A DNA stretch of 64,000 bases from Streptomyces xanthophaeus (GCF_030440515.1 NZ_CP076543.1:7045001-7109000); one strand, 5' to 3'. Positions 1 through 9,909 are shown, counted from the stretch's first letter. Numbers and translations are program-made. The notes: generated by a model not told the origin, from the letters alone.

Positions 1-1
1 C

Positions 2-61
2 GGTGAAGTAGGGGGCGACATCTCCACCGATGTCGAGGGGGACGGGACCCTCCGGTCGTGA
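2..61 (+). CDS. C-terminal end of an unidentified protein, partial
   Basis: An open frame enters from the left window edge and stops at TGA 59-61. The last 19 residues are visible and include GEVGGDISTDVEG. The stop overlaps the GTG start of the next gene (GTGA), so the two are probably translationally coupled. The Gly/Asp/Val-rich tail resembles the short motif near the start of the downstream STAND ATPase, which would fit a signalling partner. That is inference; too little of the protein is present to name it. Confidence 0.45.
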   Translation, partial: GEVGGDISTDVEGDGTLRS

Positions 62-3000
62 GCGGCCGTGTCTCCGCGACGGGCGCCAACTCCGTGGCGG
101 TCGACGGCACTGTTCACGGGTCGGTCCTCACCAACCCCGTCTTCTCCGTCGGTGCAGTCCCCATGGCAGTGGCTGTGAAGGACCCGAGCACGGTCTTCGC
201 AGACGTTGGCGTCGACATGTTCCGCGGACGGACCTGGCTCATCGATCGGATCGATGCATTCTGCGCCGGTCACCGTTGCGGCTTCATCTGGATCGAGGGA
301 GACGCAGGTGTGGGGAAAACAGCCCTCGCCGCCCACCTGGTGTCACGACGCGGATATGTGGCGCACTTCGCGCGGCTTGCCGGCGGCACGACGACACGGG
401 TGGCACTGCGCAACCTGGCCGGCCAACTCATCGAGGCCTACGGGCTCGGAGGCTTCGCTCCCGGAGGCATGCTGCCCGAGTGGGCCCACTCGCCGGAAGG
501 CTTCGAGGCAGTTCTCACCGCGGCGGCCACCGCGGCCGTCGAAGCCGGGGAAGTGCTCGTGCTCGTCCTGGACGGACTCGACGAAGCAGAACAGGAGGGG
601 CACGAGCTCCCCTGGGGCATTCCGGCGCTTCTCCCCAACGGCGTGTTCGTCCTGGGCACACACCGCACCGGGCACCCGTTGGGACCCACCGACTCGCACA
701 CGGTGACGCTCCGCCTGGACGTCGACGACCCCCGCAATCAGGCGGACATTCATGAATACCTGCAGATCGCCGTGACCGAGGAGGGGTTGTCCGCGGCGCT
801 CGCTGCGGCCGACGTCACAGGCGAGGACTTCACCCGCGCCCTGGCGCATCAATGTGCGGGCGTATGGGTGTACCTCCGCTATGTGCTCGACGAGGTGCGC
901 ATCGGCCTGCGCCACCCCGCCGACGTCGCCACACTGGAGGCGGGGCTCCCGCGCTACTACGCCGCGCAAATGGTGCGTTGGGAAGAGCAGGACAGCTGGG
1001 CGCAGGTAGGCGCTCCGCTGGTCGCCGTCCTGGCCGCTCTGCGTGAACCAGCGACGGCAGATCACATCCGGCGCCTGGCGGGCGTCAAGGAAGTCCACGC
1101 CGTACACCTCTGGTGCGATCGGTGGCTGCGCCCGTTCCTCACCGTCGATTCCGCCGCCGAGCGCGTGTACGCGATCTACCACGCCAGCGCGCGGGATTTC
1201 TTCGGGGGTGGGCTGCCCCCGACCGTCGATGCTCACCCGGACCACTGGATGGCGCGCGCGGAAGGCTTGCGCAGGGGGCGTCGGTCGGCGCACAGCCGCA
1301 TCGCGAATGTGTACATCGACACCTATGGAGGTCTCGACGAAGGCCTTCCGCACCTCGCGGCAGACCCGTCCCTGGCCGGCCAGGACAGCGGTTTCGCCCT
1401 GCGGCACCTGACGTACCACCTGGTCCGCGCCGAGCGCGCCAAGGATCTTCATTCATTGCTGAGCATCGAGCGGCACGGGCCGGGTGAGGGGCGGTCCAAT
1501 GTGTGGTTCGCCGCCCACGATCACACCGACGGCCTCGACGCATACCTGGAGGATCTGGCATCGGCACGCCGGGCCGCCGAGGCCGCCACCGACAGGGAAC
1601 TGGCAAGCGGAATACCCCCATGCTCCTGGGCCTTGGAGGCCAGGTACGCGCTCATGCGGTCGTGCATGGGCAGCCTCGCCGACAGCTTCCCACCCGAACT
1701 TGCGCTCGATCTCGTGGAGTCCGGACATTGGACACCCGCTCGTGCGCTCGATCATGCCCGCCGCCTGATCGATTCGATGGTTCGTCCGCGCATCCTGCTC
1801 GACCTACGGCCCTACCTCCCGGAGCAGATGTCCCTCCACGTCCTCCAGGAAGTAGTTGCCGAGTGCAGCTCACGGCGAGGCGATCCTGCGGGCGCAGGGG
1901 CGCTGACGAACGCGGTCTTCTGGCGAGCCGACCGCGCGCAACCGGACGAGGTCGAGGCGGCGCGGGCAGCGATCGAGTCGTTGCCCAAAGGGGGGTCCCG
2001 CCTGCGAAACCTCCTCGAACTGATCCCGTTTCTGCCCCCTGATGCGAGACAGGGCCCTGTCCGGGAAGTACGGGAAGGGCTGTCTGCGACCGACGATCTG
2101 CATCAGCTCGCGTGGATGCTCCTGAAACTGCTCCCGTTCCTCGCCGAGGACGCCCGGGACGGCGCGATAGCAGAGGTGCTGAAAGCAGCCGAAGCAGCGA
2201 CCGAGCACGACCATCGCATCCGGTGGAAGGCACGGCTCCTGCCCTACCTCACAGGAGAGCAAAGGGAGGCCGTCACCACCGAAGTACTCGCAGATGCCCA
2301 CATGGTGCCGTTCGATGTCACCACCGTCTGGGTCCTCGACGGTCTTGCGGACAACCTGCCGTCCCACCGCCTGGCCGAACTGGTCCAGGTCGCGATCGAC
2401 TCCGTTCCGAGGGAACACCTCGGGGAAGTCCTGCCCGGCCTTGTCCCGCACCTGGATGCTTCCCTCGTCGAACAGGTGCTGGCTGCAGCACGCGAGTGCC
2501 CATCAGGGCATTCCCGCATCAGCGCCTTCTGCGCACTTGTCGAACACCTTCGGGACGAAGAGCGAGCCCAGGTCCGTACGGAGATCCACACCATGATCCG
2601 GGACTTGCCCGCCGACTGGGGCCAGGCCTCCCGCTGGATCGACGCCATGGAAGAAGCCCCCGACGAACTCCTGCCCCTCTTGGTACGCGAGGTTCTGGAT
2701 CTGCTCGCCAACACCACGGACGCCGGCATGCGCGGCCACCTGGTCGGCCTGATGACGCCCTACCTGGATGAGGAAGAGGTCGAAGAGGCCCTTGATCTCG
2801 TACGCAGTCTTCCGGATGACCGGCACCTCGCTGCAGCGCTCGTCTCGCTGGCCGCTCCACTGCCTGATGCCCAGGAGAGCGTCTTTGCGGACGCACTTGA
2901 CATCGTCCGCCGAATTCCCGAAGTAAGGGAACGAGCACGCGGGCTGGAAGCGATGGCGGCACAACTCCCCGAAGTCTGGCTGCGATCAGCACTTGACGTA

Positions 3001-4098
3001 GCACTGGCCTCCGAGGACGAAGACGCCGCCGTGGCGCTCGAGGCCCTTGTCCCGCAGCTGCCTGGGGACTTGAAGGCAGTTGCCGTGGAAGCGGCTCTGG
3101 CTCTCCAGGACGTGGACTCCCGGCATGCAGCTGTCCATGTGCTCCTGCCGCACCTCGCCGACGACCTGGCGTTGCGGGTTCTCACCACGGTCTTCGCGGA
3201 AGAGGCCGAGCCACCCGATCCAGAGCTGCTGCGCGACTGGGCTCCCTTCGTCCCGGCGGTACTCCGGCCCCGCATCACGTCGCTGTGTGAATCGGTCGCC
3301 GATCCCGTGGAACGAATCGGTTGCCTGCTGGCCATCGGTACAGGCCTGCCGCGTACCCGGCGGGATTCCGTTGCCAAGACGGGCCTGGAACTCGCCTGCA
3401 GCTCCCCGGGACGCGGCGGACACGACTTGCTGGCGTTCGTGGCACCTCACCTCGAGGGCGCCGACCTGCAGCACGCGGCTCATGCCGCTCGTGCCATCAC
3501 CTCTCCCTATGAGCAGGCCCTGGCTCTGGTCGCTCTCGCGGAACATATGAGTTCGGATGCCGCTCCTGCCGTGTACGACGAGGCCCTCTCCGTCGTCGCA
3601 GCAGCGGACCACGACACAAGGCGATGGTTCCTGACCGAAGCAGGAGCCGCGCTCCCCGCAGGCCAGATGGCTACGGTCCTGACATGGCCGGACTCGCTCG
3701 TCGCGTGGTGGCTCGAGCTCGGGCAGCCTGAATTGCCGCCCACCCTCATCCCGAAGGCACTGGAAGTCATCCTCGGACAGAACATGGACTGGTGGGTGGC
3801 CAAAGGGCTCCGCCCACTCGCGGCCGCGCTCCCCGAAGAACTCCTTCTGCAGGCAATGGCGAGCGCGCCGGCCGAGGACGGAGAGTCATCCGCGGCGATC
3901 GTTCGCAGGGCCCACGAACTGCGCCCCGACCGCCCGGCTGCCGACACGATCTCCCTGTTGCGCACAGCAATCGACCGATCGTCGCGCGAAGCGGTTCTCG
4001 CGGTTCTCGCCGCAGCCGCCGAACCCGTTGCGCGCCTCTCGCCCGCGATACCCGAGGCATGCCTCGCGGCGGTCGAGGATGTCAGGAGCTGGTGGTGA
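58..4098 (+). CDS. STAND/NACHT-like signalling ATPase with long helical repeats
   Basis: A 1346-residue protein. The first 40 residues are low in complexity and carry a Gly/Val/Asn-rich stretch (ANSVAVDGTVHGSVLTN). A P-loop ATPase follows, with Walker A EGDAGVGKTA near residue 82, Walker B LVLDGLDEAE near 170 and a sensor-like GTHRTG near 200. The region after about residue 450 is built from repeated helical units of the kind LLPYL/LVPHL..A..ALD, consistent with HEAT/ARM-like ligand-sensing repeats. The GTG start is fixed by the 4-base overlap with the preceding stop; an in-frame TGA lies at 4-6. STAND proteins act as oligomerising switches in defence or cell death. The family is confident; the role here is inferred. 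Confidence 0.8.
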   Translation: MSGRVSATGANSVAVDGTVHGSVLTNPVFSVGAVPMAVAVKDPSTVFADVGVDMFRGRTWLIDRIDAFCAGHRCGFIWIEGDAGVGKTALAAHLVSRRGYVAHFARLAGGTTTRVALRNLAGQLIEAYGLGGFAPGGMLPEWAHSPEGFEAVLTAAATAAVEAGEVLVLVLDGLDEAEQEGHELPWGIPALLPNGVFVLGTHRTGHPLGPTDSHTVTLRLDVDDPRNQADIHEYLQIAVTEEGLSAALAAADVTGEDFTRALAHQCAGVWVYLRYVLDEVRIGLRHPADVATLEAGLPRYYAAQMVRWEEQDSWAQVGAPLVAVLAALREPATADHIRRLAGVKEVHAVHLWCDRWLRPFLTVDSAAERVYAIYHASARDFFGGGLPPTVDAHPDHWMARAEGLRRGRRSAHSRIANVYIDTYGGLDEGLPHLAADPSLAGQDSGFALRHLTYHLVRAERAKDLHSLLSIERHGPGEGRSNVWFAAHDHTDGLDAYLEDLASARRAAEAATDRELASGIPPCSWALEARYALMRSCMGSLADSFPPELALDLVESGHWTPARALDHARRLIDSMVRPRILLDLRPYLPEQMSLHVLQEVVAECSSRRGDPAGAGALTNAVFWRADRAQPDEVEAARAAIESLPKGGSRLRNLLELIPFLPPDARQGPVREVREGLSATDDLHQLAWMLLKLLPFLAEDARDGAIAEVLKAAEAATEHDHRIRWKARLLPYLTGEQREAVTTEVLADAHMVPFDVTTVWVLDGLADNLPSHRLAELVQVAIDSVPREHLGEVLPGLVPHLDASLVEQVLAAARECPSGHSRISAFCALVEHLRDEERAQVRTEIHTMIRDLPADWGQASRWIDAMEEAPDELLPLLVREVLDLLANTTDAGMRGHLVGLMTPYLDEEEVEEALDLVRSLPDDRHLAAALVSLAAPLPDAQESVFADALDIVRRIPEVRERARGLEAMAAQLPEVWLRSALDVALASEDEDAAVALEALVPQLPGDLKAVAVEAALALQDVDSRHAAVHVLLPHLADDLALRVLTTVFAEEAEPPDPELLRDWAPFVPAVLRPRITSLCESVADPVERIGCLLAIGTGLPRTRRDSVAKTGLELACSSPGRGGHDLLAFVAPHLEGADLQHAAHAARAITSPYEQALALVALAEHMSSDAAPAVYDEALSVVAAADHDTRRWFLTEAGAALPAGQMATVLTWPDSLVAWWLELGQPELPPTLIPKALEVILGQNMDWWVAKGLRPLAAALPEELLLQAMASAPAEDGESSAAIVRRAHELRPDRPAADTISLLRTAIDRSSREAVLAVLAAAAEPVARLSPAIPEACLAAVEDVRSWW

Positions 4099-4252
4099 GA
4101 CGCGGGGCGCGCGTGGCGCACGAGTCCTCGGACCGCATCGTACGCGCTTTCGAAAAGCCTTTGGAGGAGACGCCAAGCGCTCCACTGGTCGGCCTTCGGA
4201 CCATCTTTGGTCCAGGCCGGATCGATCGGACGGGGACGGAGGGCCGCAGGAC

Positions 4253-5116
4253 ATGGCTGCGGGCAAGCCGGCAGTGACCGCCGCGACGAGCCCGCCCATG
4301 GTGACGGTGGGCGTCGACCTGGCCGGCTACTCCGGAACGACCGGGCTCTGTCGCGTCACATGGGCGGAGCAACCGGTCGTCGAGATACTGAACGCCAGAA
4401 ACGACGAAGACCTGCTGGCGGCCATGCGGACCGCCGACAAGACCGGCCTGGATTCGCCGATCGGCTGGCCGGTCGCGTTCATGTCCCTGCTCGCTGCCCA
4501 CCAGGCCGGTGCGAGGCTGCCCGTACGGTCCCGGTACGCTCCGCACGGCGATCGCGACGGGCTGGTCACGTTCACCCATCGTCTGACCGACGACGTGGCA
4601 TGGAAGCGGACCGGGGCCGGGCAGCAGCGCCCCCTGTCGGTCGCTGCTGACAAGTTGGGCGTCGTCGCGATGCGAGCGGTAGGCCTTCTCGAATCTCTGG
4701 CCGAGGCGGGCCCCGCCATTCCCCGGGACGGCTCGGGCTCGGTCGTCGAGGTCTACCCGGCGTTCGCGTTGATCCAATGGGGGCTCGCGCGCAAGGGCAG
4801 TTACAAGGGCCGCAAGCCCGCAGCCCTTCCTGTGAGGGCCGAGATCCTCGCCGGCCTTGCCGACGGCTTGGGCTTCGACCTCGGCGAAGGTGTGCGCGAC
4901 CGGTGCACGCGCAGCGAACACGACCTGGACGCCCTGATCTCGGCGGTCGTCGCACGCGCCGCAGCGTGTGGAATGACCCATGCGCCGACCACGGACGAGG
5001 AGCACGCCATGGCCGCCGTCGAGGGCTGGATGCACCTCCCCCGACGGGACCTTCCGCTCACCGCCGTGCGGGACGGAGCCCGTCCGTCTGCGGAGCCTTC
5101 CGGGAGTTGTTCCTGA
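4253..5116 (+). CDS. DUF429 family protein, predicted RNase H-fold
   Basis: About 287 residues. The N-terminal strand [12 protein letters not shown] carries the Asp typical of the RNase H-like fold of DUF429, a later motif LDSPIGWP agrees, and [13 protein letters not shown] with a C-terminal [15 protein letters not shown] also fit the family. The frame is open back to 4028, but ATG 4253 sits 6-15 bases after purine-rich sequence and gives a normal family length; ATG 4298 is a possible shorter start. DUF429 members are predicted nucleases of unknown substrate. The gene follows the STAND gene by about 150 bases on the same strand, which suggests but does not prove a shared role. Confidence 0.75.
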   Translation: MAAGKPAVTAATSPPMVTVGVDLAGYSGTTGLCRVTWAEQPVVEILNARNDEDLLAAMRTADKTGLDSPIGWPVAFMSLLAAHQAGARLPVRSRYAPHGDRDGLVTFTHRLTDDVAWKRTGAGQQRPLSVAADKLGVVAMRAVGLLESLAEAGPAIPRDGSGSVVEVYPAFALIQWGLARKGSYKGRKPAALPVRAEILAGLADGLGFDLGEGVRDRCTRSEHDLDALISAVVARAAACGMTHAPTTDEEHAMAAVEGWMHLPRRDLPLTAVRDGARPSAEPSGSCS

Positions 5117-5378
5117 GGTTGGCGAAGGGGAGAGCTCCGCCGTGGAGTTCTTCGAACTCGTCGATCAAGTCCTGCTCGGCCTCACCCGCGTCCTCCTCGG
5201 TCGTCGGCCGCCAGGCGACGAGCAGTGCGTCCGAGTCGGCCAGCTGCCAGATGTACGGGCCGCCCCAGTGGCCGACCCATGCGTCGCCGAGCGTGTCGGC
5301 CGTCACGGACGGGATTCCGGGCCCGGTGGGGACGTTGCTGTCGCGGCCGCGGCTGCTCCGCCCGGGATGTCGACGTGT
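5058..5378 (-). pseudogene. Gene remnant, C-terminal fragment of a hypothetical protein
   Basis: The minus strand reads through ordinary protein sequence from an in-frame stop at 5379-5381: [19 protein letters not shown], then [18 protein letters not shown], then [19 protein letters not shown]. The amphipathic ending LPFANLR looks like the natural C-terminal end of a small actinobacterial protein, possibly a GIY-YIG-like family, but this is from memory and weak. No good start or ribosome site lies at the 5' end, and the frame is interrupted exactly where the PHP gene begins. It also overlaps the end of the DUF429 gene. I read it as a gene cut off at its 5' end. Confidence 0.45.
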
Positions 5379-5416
5379 TCATGTCGGATTCACCTGCCCC
5401 CGGGAGCCTGGGCTCC

Positions 5417-6901
5417 ATGGCCCTCAGTAGACGAGCACTACTGGCACAGGCAGCCGCTTCGGCCACCGCCGTCGCCGCCCCCTCGCCCACTGCCGGTGCG
5501 GGCGGGGGAGCCGCACCGACCACGACCACGACCACGCCCCTGCGCGGCACGATCCCGCCCGGCGCACCGGACTTCGTGTACGTGCCGCTGGACGTCCCTT
5601 CCGGCGTGCGCGAGTTGCGCGTCTCCTACCGCTACGACAAGCCGCCCACCCCGCCGGGCACGCCGGGAAACGCCCTCGACATCGGCCTGTTCGACCAGCG
5701 GGGCACCGCGCTCGGCGGCCGCGGCTTCCGCGGCTGGTCCGGGGGTGCCCGAAGCGAGTTCTTCCTCCGTGCGGACGAAGCCACCCCCGGCTATCTGCCG
5801 GGACCGCTGGAACGCGGCCGCTGGCAGATAGCCCTCGGCCCCTACACCGTGGCACCGCAGGGCCTGCCCTACGAGATCACCGTCACGTTCGTCCATGGTG
5901 CACCGGCACCTGCCGCCCCCGTGGCCTACCCGCCCCGGCGCATCCCGGGCCGGGGCCGGGCGTGGTATCGCGGGGACTGCCACGTCCACTCCGTGCACTC
6001 CGACGGCCGCCGCACCCCGACCGAGATCATCGCCCTCGCGCGCGCCGCCGGCCTGGACTTCGTCAACACGTCCGAGCACAACACCCACAGTTCCCACACC
6101 GCCTGGGCGGACGCCGCCGGCAGCGGGCTCCTCGTCCTCACCGGTGAGGAGGTCACCACACGGACCGGCCACGTCCTGGCCGTGGGCACGGACCCGGGCA
6201 CCTTCATCGACTGGCGCTACCGGGCCCGTGACGGCCGCTTCGCGCGATTCGCCCGCGCCGTCCGGCAGGCGGGCGGCCTGGTCGTGCCCGCCCATCCGCA
6301 CGCCACCTGCATCGGCTGCGCCTGGAAGTTCGGCCTCGGGGAGGCCGACGCCGTGGAAGTGTGGAACGGCCCCTGGACGGCTGACGACGAGGTGTCCCTG
6401 GCCTCCTGGGACGCCACCTTGTGCGGGGCGAACGGTGCCCGCTGGCTGCCCGCTCTGGCGCACAGCGACTACCACCGCGACCCGGACCGCATCGGGGGAC
6501 CCCAGACCGTCGTCCTGGCCGACGACCTGTCCCGCGAGTCGATACTGGCGGGCCTGCGCGCCGGACGGGCCTACGCCGCCGAATCCTCGGCAGTCTCCGT
6601 GGACTTCACCGCCGTCACCCCGCGGGGGGACCACGCGGGCATCGGGGAGGTGCTGGCCCTGGCCGGTCCAGACGCGGAGGTCCTCGTACGGCTGTCGGTC
6701 ACCGGTGCGGAGGGCTGCGAGCTGCGGCTGGTGACGGACCAGGGCCTGGCCCTCACCGTGCCCGCGGCGACGGCCCTCGAATGGCGCACGACACCCGCCC
6801 GCACCGCCTACGTCCGCGCAGAAGTCCGGCATCCAACCCAGGCGCCGCCCCTCCCCGGGCCGCCGGCCGCCCTCACCAACCCGATCTGGTTGCGCCCCTG
6901 A
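5417..6901 (+). CDS. PHP-domain metallohydrolase with Tat-type signal (CehA/McbA-like)
   Basis: About 494 residues from ATG 5417, which has GGGAG 8-9 bases upstream; ATG 5381 is an alternative. The N terminus SRRALLAQAAASATAVAA is a twin-arginine-like export signal. Residues 30-175 form a beta-rich N-terminal domain. The PHP domain follows, with metal-ligand motifs CHVHSVHSDGRRTP, TSEHNTH, GEEVTT, PAHPHA and LAHSDYH. This family hydrolyses phosphoesters or related substrates with a multinuclear metal site; the substrate is not predictable here. It would act outside the membrane. A strong hairpin terminator follows at once, so the gene is probably monocistronic. Confidence 0.85.
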   Translation: MALSRRALLAQAAASATAVAAPSPTAGAGGGAAPTTTTTTPLRGTIPPGAPDFVYVPLDVPSGVRELRVSYRYDKPPTPPGTPGNALDIGLFDQRGTALGGRGFRGWSGGARSEFFLRADEATPGYLPGPLERGRWQIALGPYTVAPQGLPYEITVTFVHGAPAPAAPVAYPPRRIPGRGRAWYRGDCHVHSVHSDGRRTPTEIIALARAAGLDFVNTSEHNTHSSHTAWADAAGSGLLVLTGEEVTTRTGHVLAVGTDPGTFIDWRYRARDGRFARFARAVRQAGGLVVPAHPHATCIGCAWKFGLGEADAVEVWNGPWTADDEVSLASWDATLCGANGARWLPALAHSDYHRDPDRIGGPQTVVLADDLSRESILAGLRAGRAYAAESSAVSVDFTAVTPRGDHAGIGEVLALAGPDAEVLVRLSVTGAEGCELRLVTDQGLALTVPAATALEWRTTPARTAYVRAEVRHPTQAPPLPGPPAALTNPIWLRP

Positions 6902-6914
6902 CGATCGCGGAAGC

Positions 6915-6956
6915 CCACCTCCGGCCCCGGCACTTTCCGGCCGGGGCCGGAGGTGG
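6915..6956. terminator. Hairpin terminator, 17-bp stem
   Basis: A perfect 17-base inverted repeat (6915-6931 with 6940-6956) around an 8-base loop begins 14 bases after the PHP stop codon. The stem is almost all G/C, as is usual for streptomycete terminators that lack a T run. Confidence 0.8.
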
Positions 6957-7056
6957 ACCCGTCGGCCGGCGAGCGCCTTGCGCACTCGCCCGTCGGCGAA
7001 CCCCTCCGGTCCGTAGGCTGAGTCGGCCGGAACCGGCAAGGGGGACAGGAGGATCG

Positions 7057-9909
7057 GTGCGACGAGGCAACGCGAGGGCAGGCGCGTGGGTGTCGGCGGC
7101 CGGGGCACTGGCGTTCTGCGGGCTGGCGGTGGTCACGAACTACGTGACCGGTGAGGTCCCGGGGTGGGCGGAAGACCAGCGGCTGATATGGGGGGTGTTC
7201 GCCGTCCTGGTAGCGGTCTCGGTCGGCCTGCAGCTGTGGTCCCGGCGCCTCGATGCCGGCGGGGGGCCGGGCGGGACGGCGCGGCTGGTGCCGGTGGACC
7301 GGGTCGTCGCCGCAGCCGCTACCGGATCCCTCGCCGCGCCCCGGCTGCGTTCCGCCGTCCACGGGCGCGTCGCGGAACTCGGCGCCCTGGCACGGCTGCT
7401 GCACCGGCCGGGGGGCCGTTTCGCCGTCGTGTGCGGGACCGGCGGGATCGGGAAGACGACCCTGGCGGCTGCCGTTGCCGAGCACGCTGCGGGCGAGGGG
7501 CATGCCGTGTTCTGGGTGACGTGGTTCGGGCCCGAGCAGTTCGCCGAGGACATGCTCCGCGTCGCCGTGGCCTGCGGCATGCCCGAGGAGACCGTGGAGG
7601 CCGCTCGCGCCCGGCGGGCCCCGCTGACGGACCTGGTGTGGAAGCAGCTGGCTGCACGGGGGAAGTGGCTGCTGGTCCTGGACAACCTCGACGATCCGGA
7701 GGCCCTCGGGCCAGACCGGTCGGGACCGCCGGCGGACTACCGCGGCTGGGTACGCCCTGCCGGCGGCGGGCTGCTGCTGGTCACCAGCCGTGACACCCGC
7801 ACCGATACCTGGGGCCCCGACGCCGTGCTGACCTGCCTGGACGCACTCGACGACGAACCGGGTGCAAGCGTCCTGCTCGATCTCGCCCCGGACGCCGGCA
7901 GCCGCGAGGACGCGGCCCGTCTCGCCGCACGCCTCGGCGGACTGCCGCTGGCCCTCCAGGCCGCCGGCCGGTACCTGGCCGCCGCAGGGAGCCGTTACCG
8001 CGCATTCCGCACCTACACCACCGCCCTCGACACCGAACTCGGCACCCTCCTTGCCGCCGAGCACTCCCGCGCCTCCGACCCGGTGGTGGCCCGGTCGGTC
8101 GTGCGGTACACCTGGGACCTCTCCCTCGACCAGCTCGCACGCGACGGCAACGCCCTCGCCCGTCCCGTCCTGCGCCTGCTGTCGCTTCTCGCCCCGGCCC
8201 CCGTACCGCTGGCCTTCCTCACCCCCGACCTCCTCCGTGTGGCCACCGGACTGCGAACCGACCCCGTCCGTGTCGAAGCCGCCGTCAACGGCCTCCACGC
8301 GTACGGCCTGCTCCAGACTCCGAACGGCGCCGGAGAGCCGGGGCAGGTCGTCCTGCACCCGCTGGTCCGCGAAATCACCGCCCACACCCTGCTCTCCACG
8401 ACCTCCGATGCCACCCCGTGGCACCGAGGACTCGCACGTCAGCTGGGACGGTCCGTGGATGCGGTCCGGGCCGCAGGGCCGGGTGGGTGGCCGCTGGGCG
8501 CCCTCCTGGTCCCCCACGCCCTGGTCGTCGCCGCGTTGCTCGGTGACGACCAGGGGGTGGTACTGGCGCTGGACCAACTTGCGGAAATCCAGTCCGAGGC
8601 AGGCCGCCCGGCGGACACGGTCATGCTCTGCGAGGTGGTCCTGGAGATCTGCGCACGCCGTCACGGGGCAGAGCACTCCGACACGCTCAACAGCCGCAAC
8701 ACGCTCGCACAGGCACTGCAGGCCCTGGGCCGCCACCAGGAGGCCGCCGACCTCCACGCCCGGAACATCGCCACCCGCGAGCGCGTGCTCGGGCCCGACC
8801 ACCCCGACACCCTCGTCAGCCACAACAACCTCGGCGTGGCACTCAACGACCTGGGGCGCACGCAGGAAGCCGCCGACCTCCATACCCGGAATCTCGCCGC
8901 CCTCGAACGCGCCCTCGGGTCCGACCATCCCCATACGCTCACCAGCCGCAACAACCTCGCCTACACCCTGCGGAACCTGGGGCGCCGCCAGGAGGCCGCC
9001 GACCTCCACACCGCGACCCTCGCCGCCCGCGAGCGCGTCCTCGGGCCTGACCACCCTCACACGCTCACCAGCCGCACCAACCTCGCGTACACCCTCGACG
9101 ACCTGGGGCGCCATCAGGAGGCCTTCGACCTCCACACCCGGAACCTCGCGGCTCTTGAGGGCATCCTCGGACCCGACCACCCCGAAGTCCTCATCAGCCG
9201 CAACAACCTGGCGATTTCCTTCGGTCACCTGGGCCGCTACCAGGAGGCCGCCGACCTCCACGCCGCGACGGTCGTCGCCCGCGAGCGTGTCCTCGGGCCC
9301 GATCACCCCGACACCCTGATCAGCCGCAACAACCTCGCCGCCGCCGTGGACGACCTGGGCCGCCACCAGGAGGCCGCCGACCTCCACGCCCAGAACCTCG
9401 CCGCCAGCGAGCGCGTCGTCGGGACCGATCACCCCGACACCCTCACCAGCCGCAACAACCTCGCCACGGCTCTCGGTAATCTGGGCCGTCACCAGGAAGC
9501 CGCCGACCACCACGCCCGGAACGTCACGGTCAGCGAGCGGGTCCTCGGGCCCGATCACCCCGACACCCTCACCAGCCGCAACAACCTCGCCGTCTCGCTC
9601 GACCACCTGGGCCGCCGCCCACAAGCGGCCGACCTCCACGCCGCGAATCTCGCAGCCCGCGAACGCGTCCTGGGACCCGACCACCCCGACAGCCTCATCA
9701 GCCGCAACAACCTCGCCGCCGCCCTCAACGACCTGGGCCGCCACCGGGAAGCCGCCGATCTCCACGCCCGGAACCTCGCCGCCAGCGAGCGCGTGCTCGG
9801 GCCCGATCACCCCGACACCCTGATCAGCCGCAACAACCTGGCCGGAGCCGAACGCCGTGCCCGAGGCTCCCGGGCTGCCGACCGCATCCGGTGGCGACCA
9901 CGCCGTTGA
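7057..9909 (+). CDS. Membrane-anchored NB-ARC ATPase with TPR repeats (NLR-like)
   Basis: About 950 residues. GTG 7057 is chosen because AGGAGG lies 4-5 bases before it. Two hydrophobic helices occupy residues about 10-27 and 43-60. The NB-ARC-type ATPase follows, with Walker A GTGGIGKTTLAAA near 128-140, Walker B WLLVLDNLDD near 207 and a GLPLALQAAG motif. After a winged-helix region, residues about 540-930 are kinesin-light-chain-type TPRs: nine 42-residue copies and the start of a tenth. The protein then ends abruptly in an Arg-rich tail (GAERRARGSRAADR) unlike a finished TPR domain, so the array may have been shortened. Such proteins are signalling ATPases, often immune-like in multicellular bacteria. 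A small membrane protein gene follows. Confidence 0.85.
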   Translation: MRRGNARAGAWVSAAGALAFCGLAVVTNYVTGEVPGWAEDQRLIWGVFAVLVAVSVGLQLWSRRLDAGGGPGGTARLVPVDRVVAAAATGSLAAPRLRSAVHGRVAELGALARLLHRPGGRFAVVCGTGGIGKTTLAAAVAEHAAGEGHAVFWVTWFGPEQFAEDMLRVAVACGMPEETVEAARARRAPLTDLVWKQLAARGKWLLVLDNLDDPEALGPDRSGPPADYRGWVRPAGGGLLLVTSRDTRTDTWGPDAVLTCLDALDDEPGASVLLDLAPDAGSREDAARLAARLGGLPLALQAAGRYLAAAGSRYRAFRTYTTALDTELGTLLAAEHSRASDPVVARSVVRYTWDLSLDQLARDGNALARPVLRLLSLLAPAPVPLAFLTPDLLRVATGLRTDPVRVEAAVNGLHAYGLLQTPNGAGEPGQVVLHPLVREITAHTLLSTTSDATPWHRGLARQLGRSVDAVRAAGPGGWPLGALLVPHALVVAALLGDDQGVVLALDQLAEIQSEAGRPADTVMLCEVVLEICARRHGAEHSDTLNSRNTLAQALQALGRHQEAADLHARNIATRERVLGPDHPDTLVSHNNLGVALNDLGRTQEAADLHTRNLAALERALGSDHPHTLTSRNNLAYTLRNLGRRQEAADLHTATLAARERVLGPDHPHTLTSRTNLAYTLDDLGRHQEAFDLHTRNLAALEGILGPDHPEVLISRNNLAISFGHLGRYQEAADLHAATVVARERVLGPDHPDTLISRNNLAAAVDDLGRHQEAADLHAQNLAASERVVGTDHPDTLTSRNNLATALGNLGRHQEAADHHARNVTVSERVLGPDHPDTLTSRNNLAVSLDHLGRRPQAADLHAANLAARERVLGPDHPDSLISRNNLAAALNDLGRHREAADLHARNLAASERVLGPDHPDTLISRNNLAGAERRARGSRAADRIRWRPRR
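8680..9843 (+). repeat. Tandem 126-bp coding repeats (TPR array)
   Basis: Nine complete 126-base units and a 30-base partial unit encode the pattern D/H-T-L-x-SRNNLA...LGR.QEAADLH...LGPDHP. Units are highly similar at DNA level and stay in phase, as expected from recent unequal exchange or gene conversion. Confidence 0.9.

Noticed and set aside
8680..9843. Regular repeats that might suggest a CRISPR array
   Set aside because: Units are 126 bases, contiguous and coding for TPR, with no spacers.
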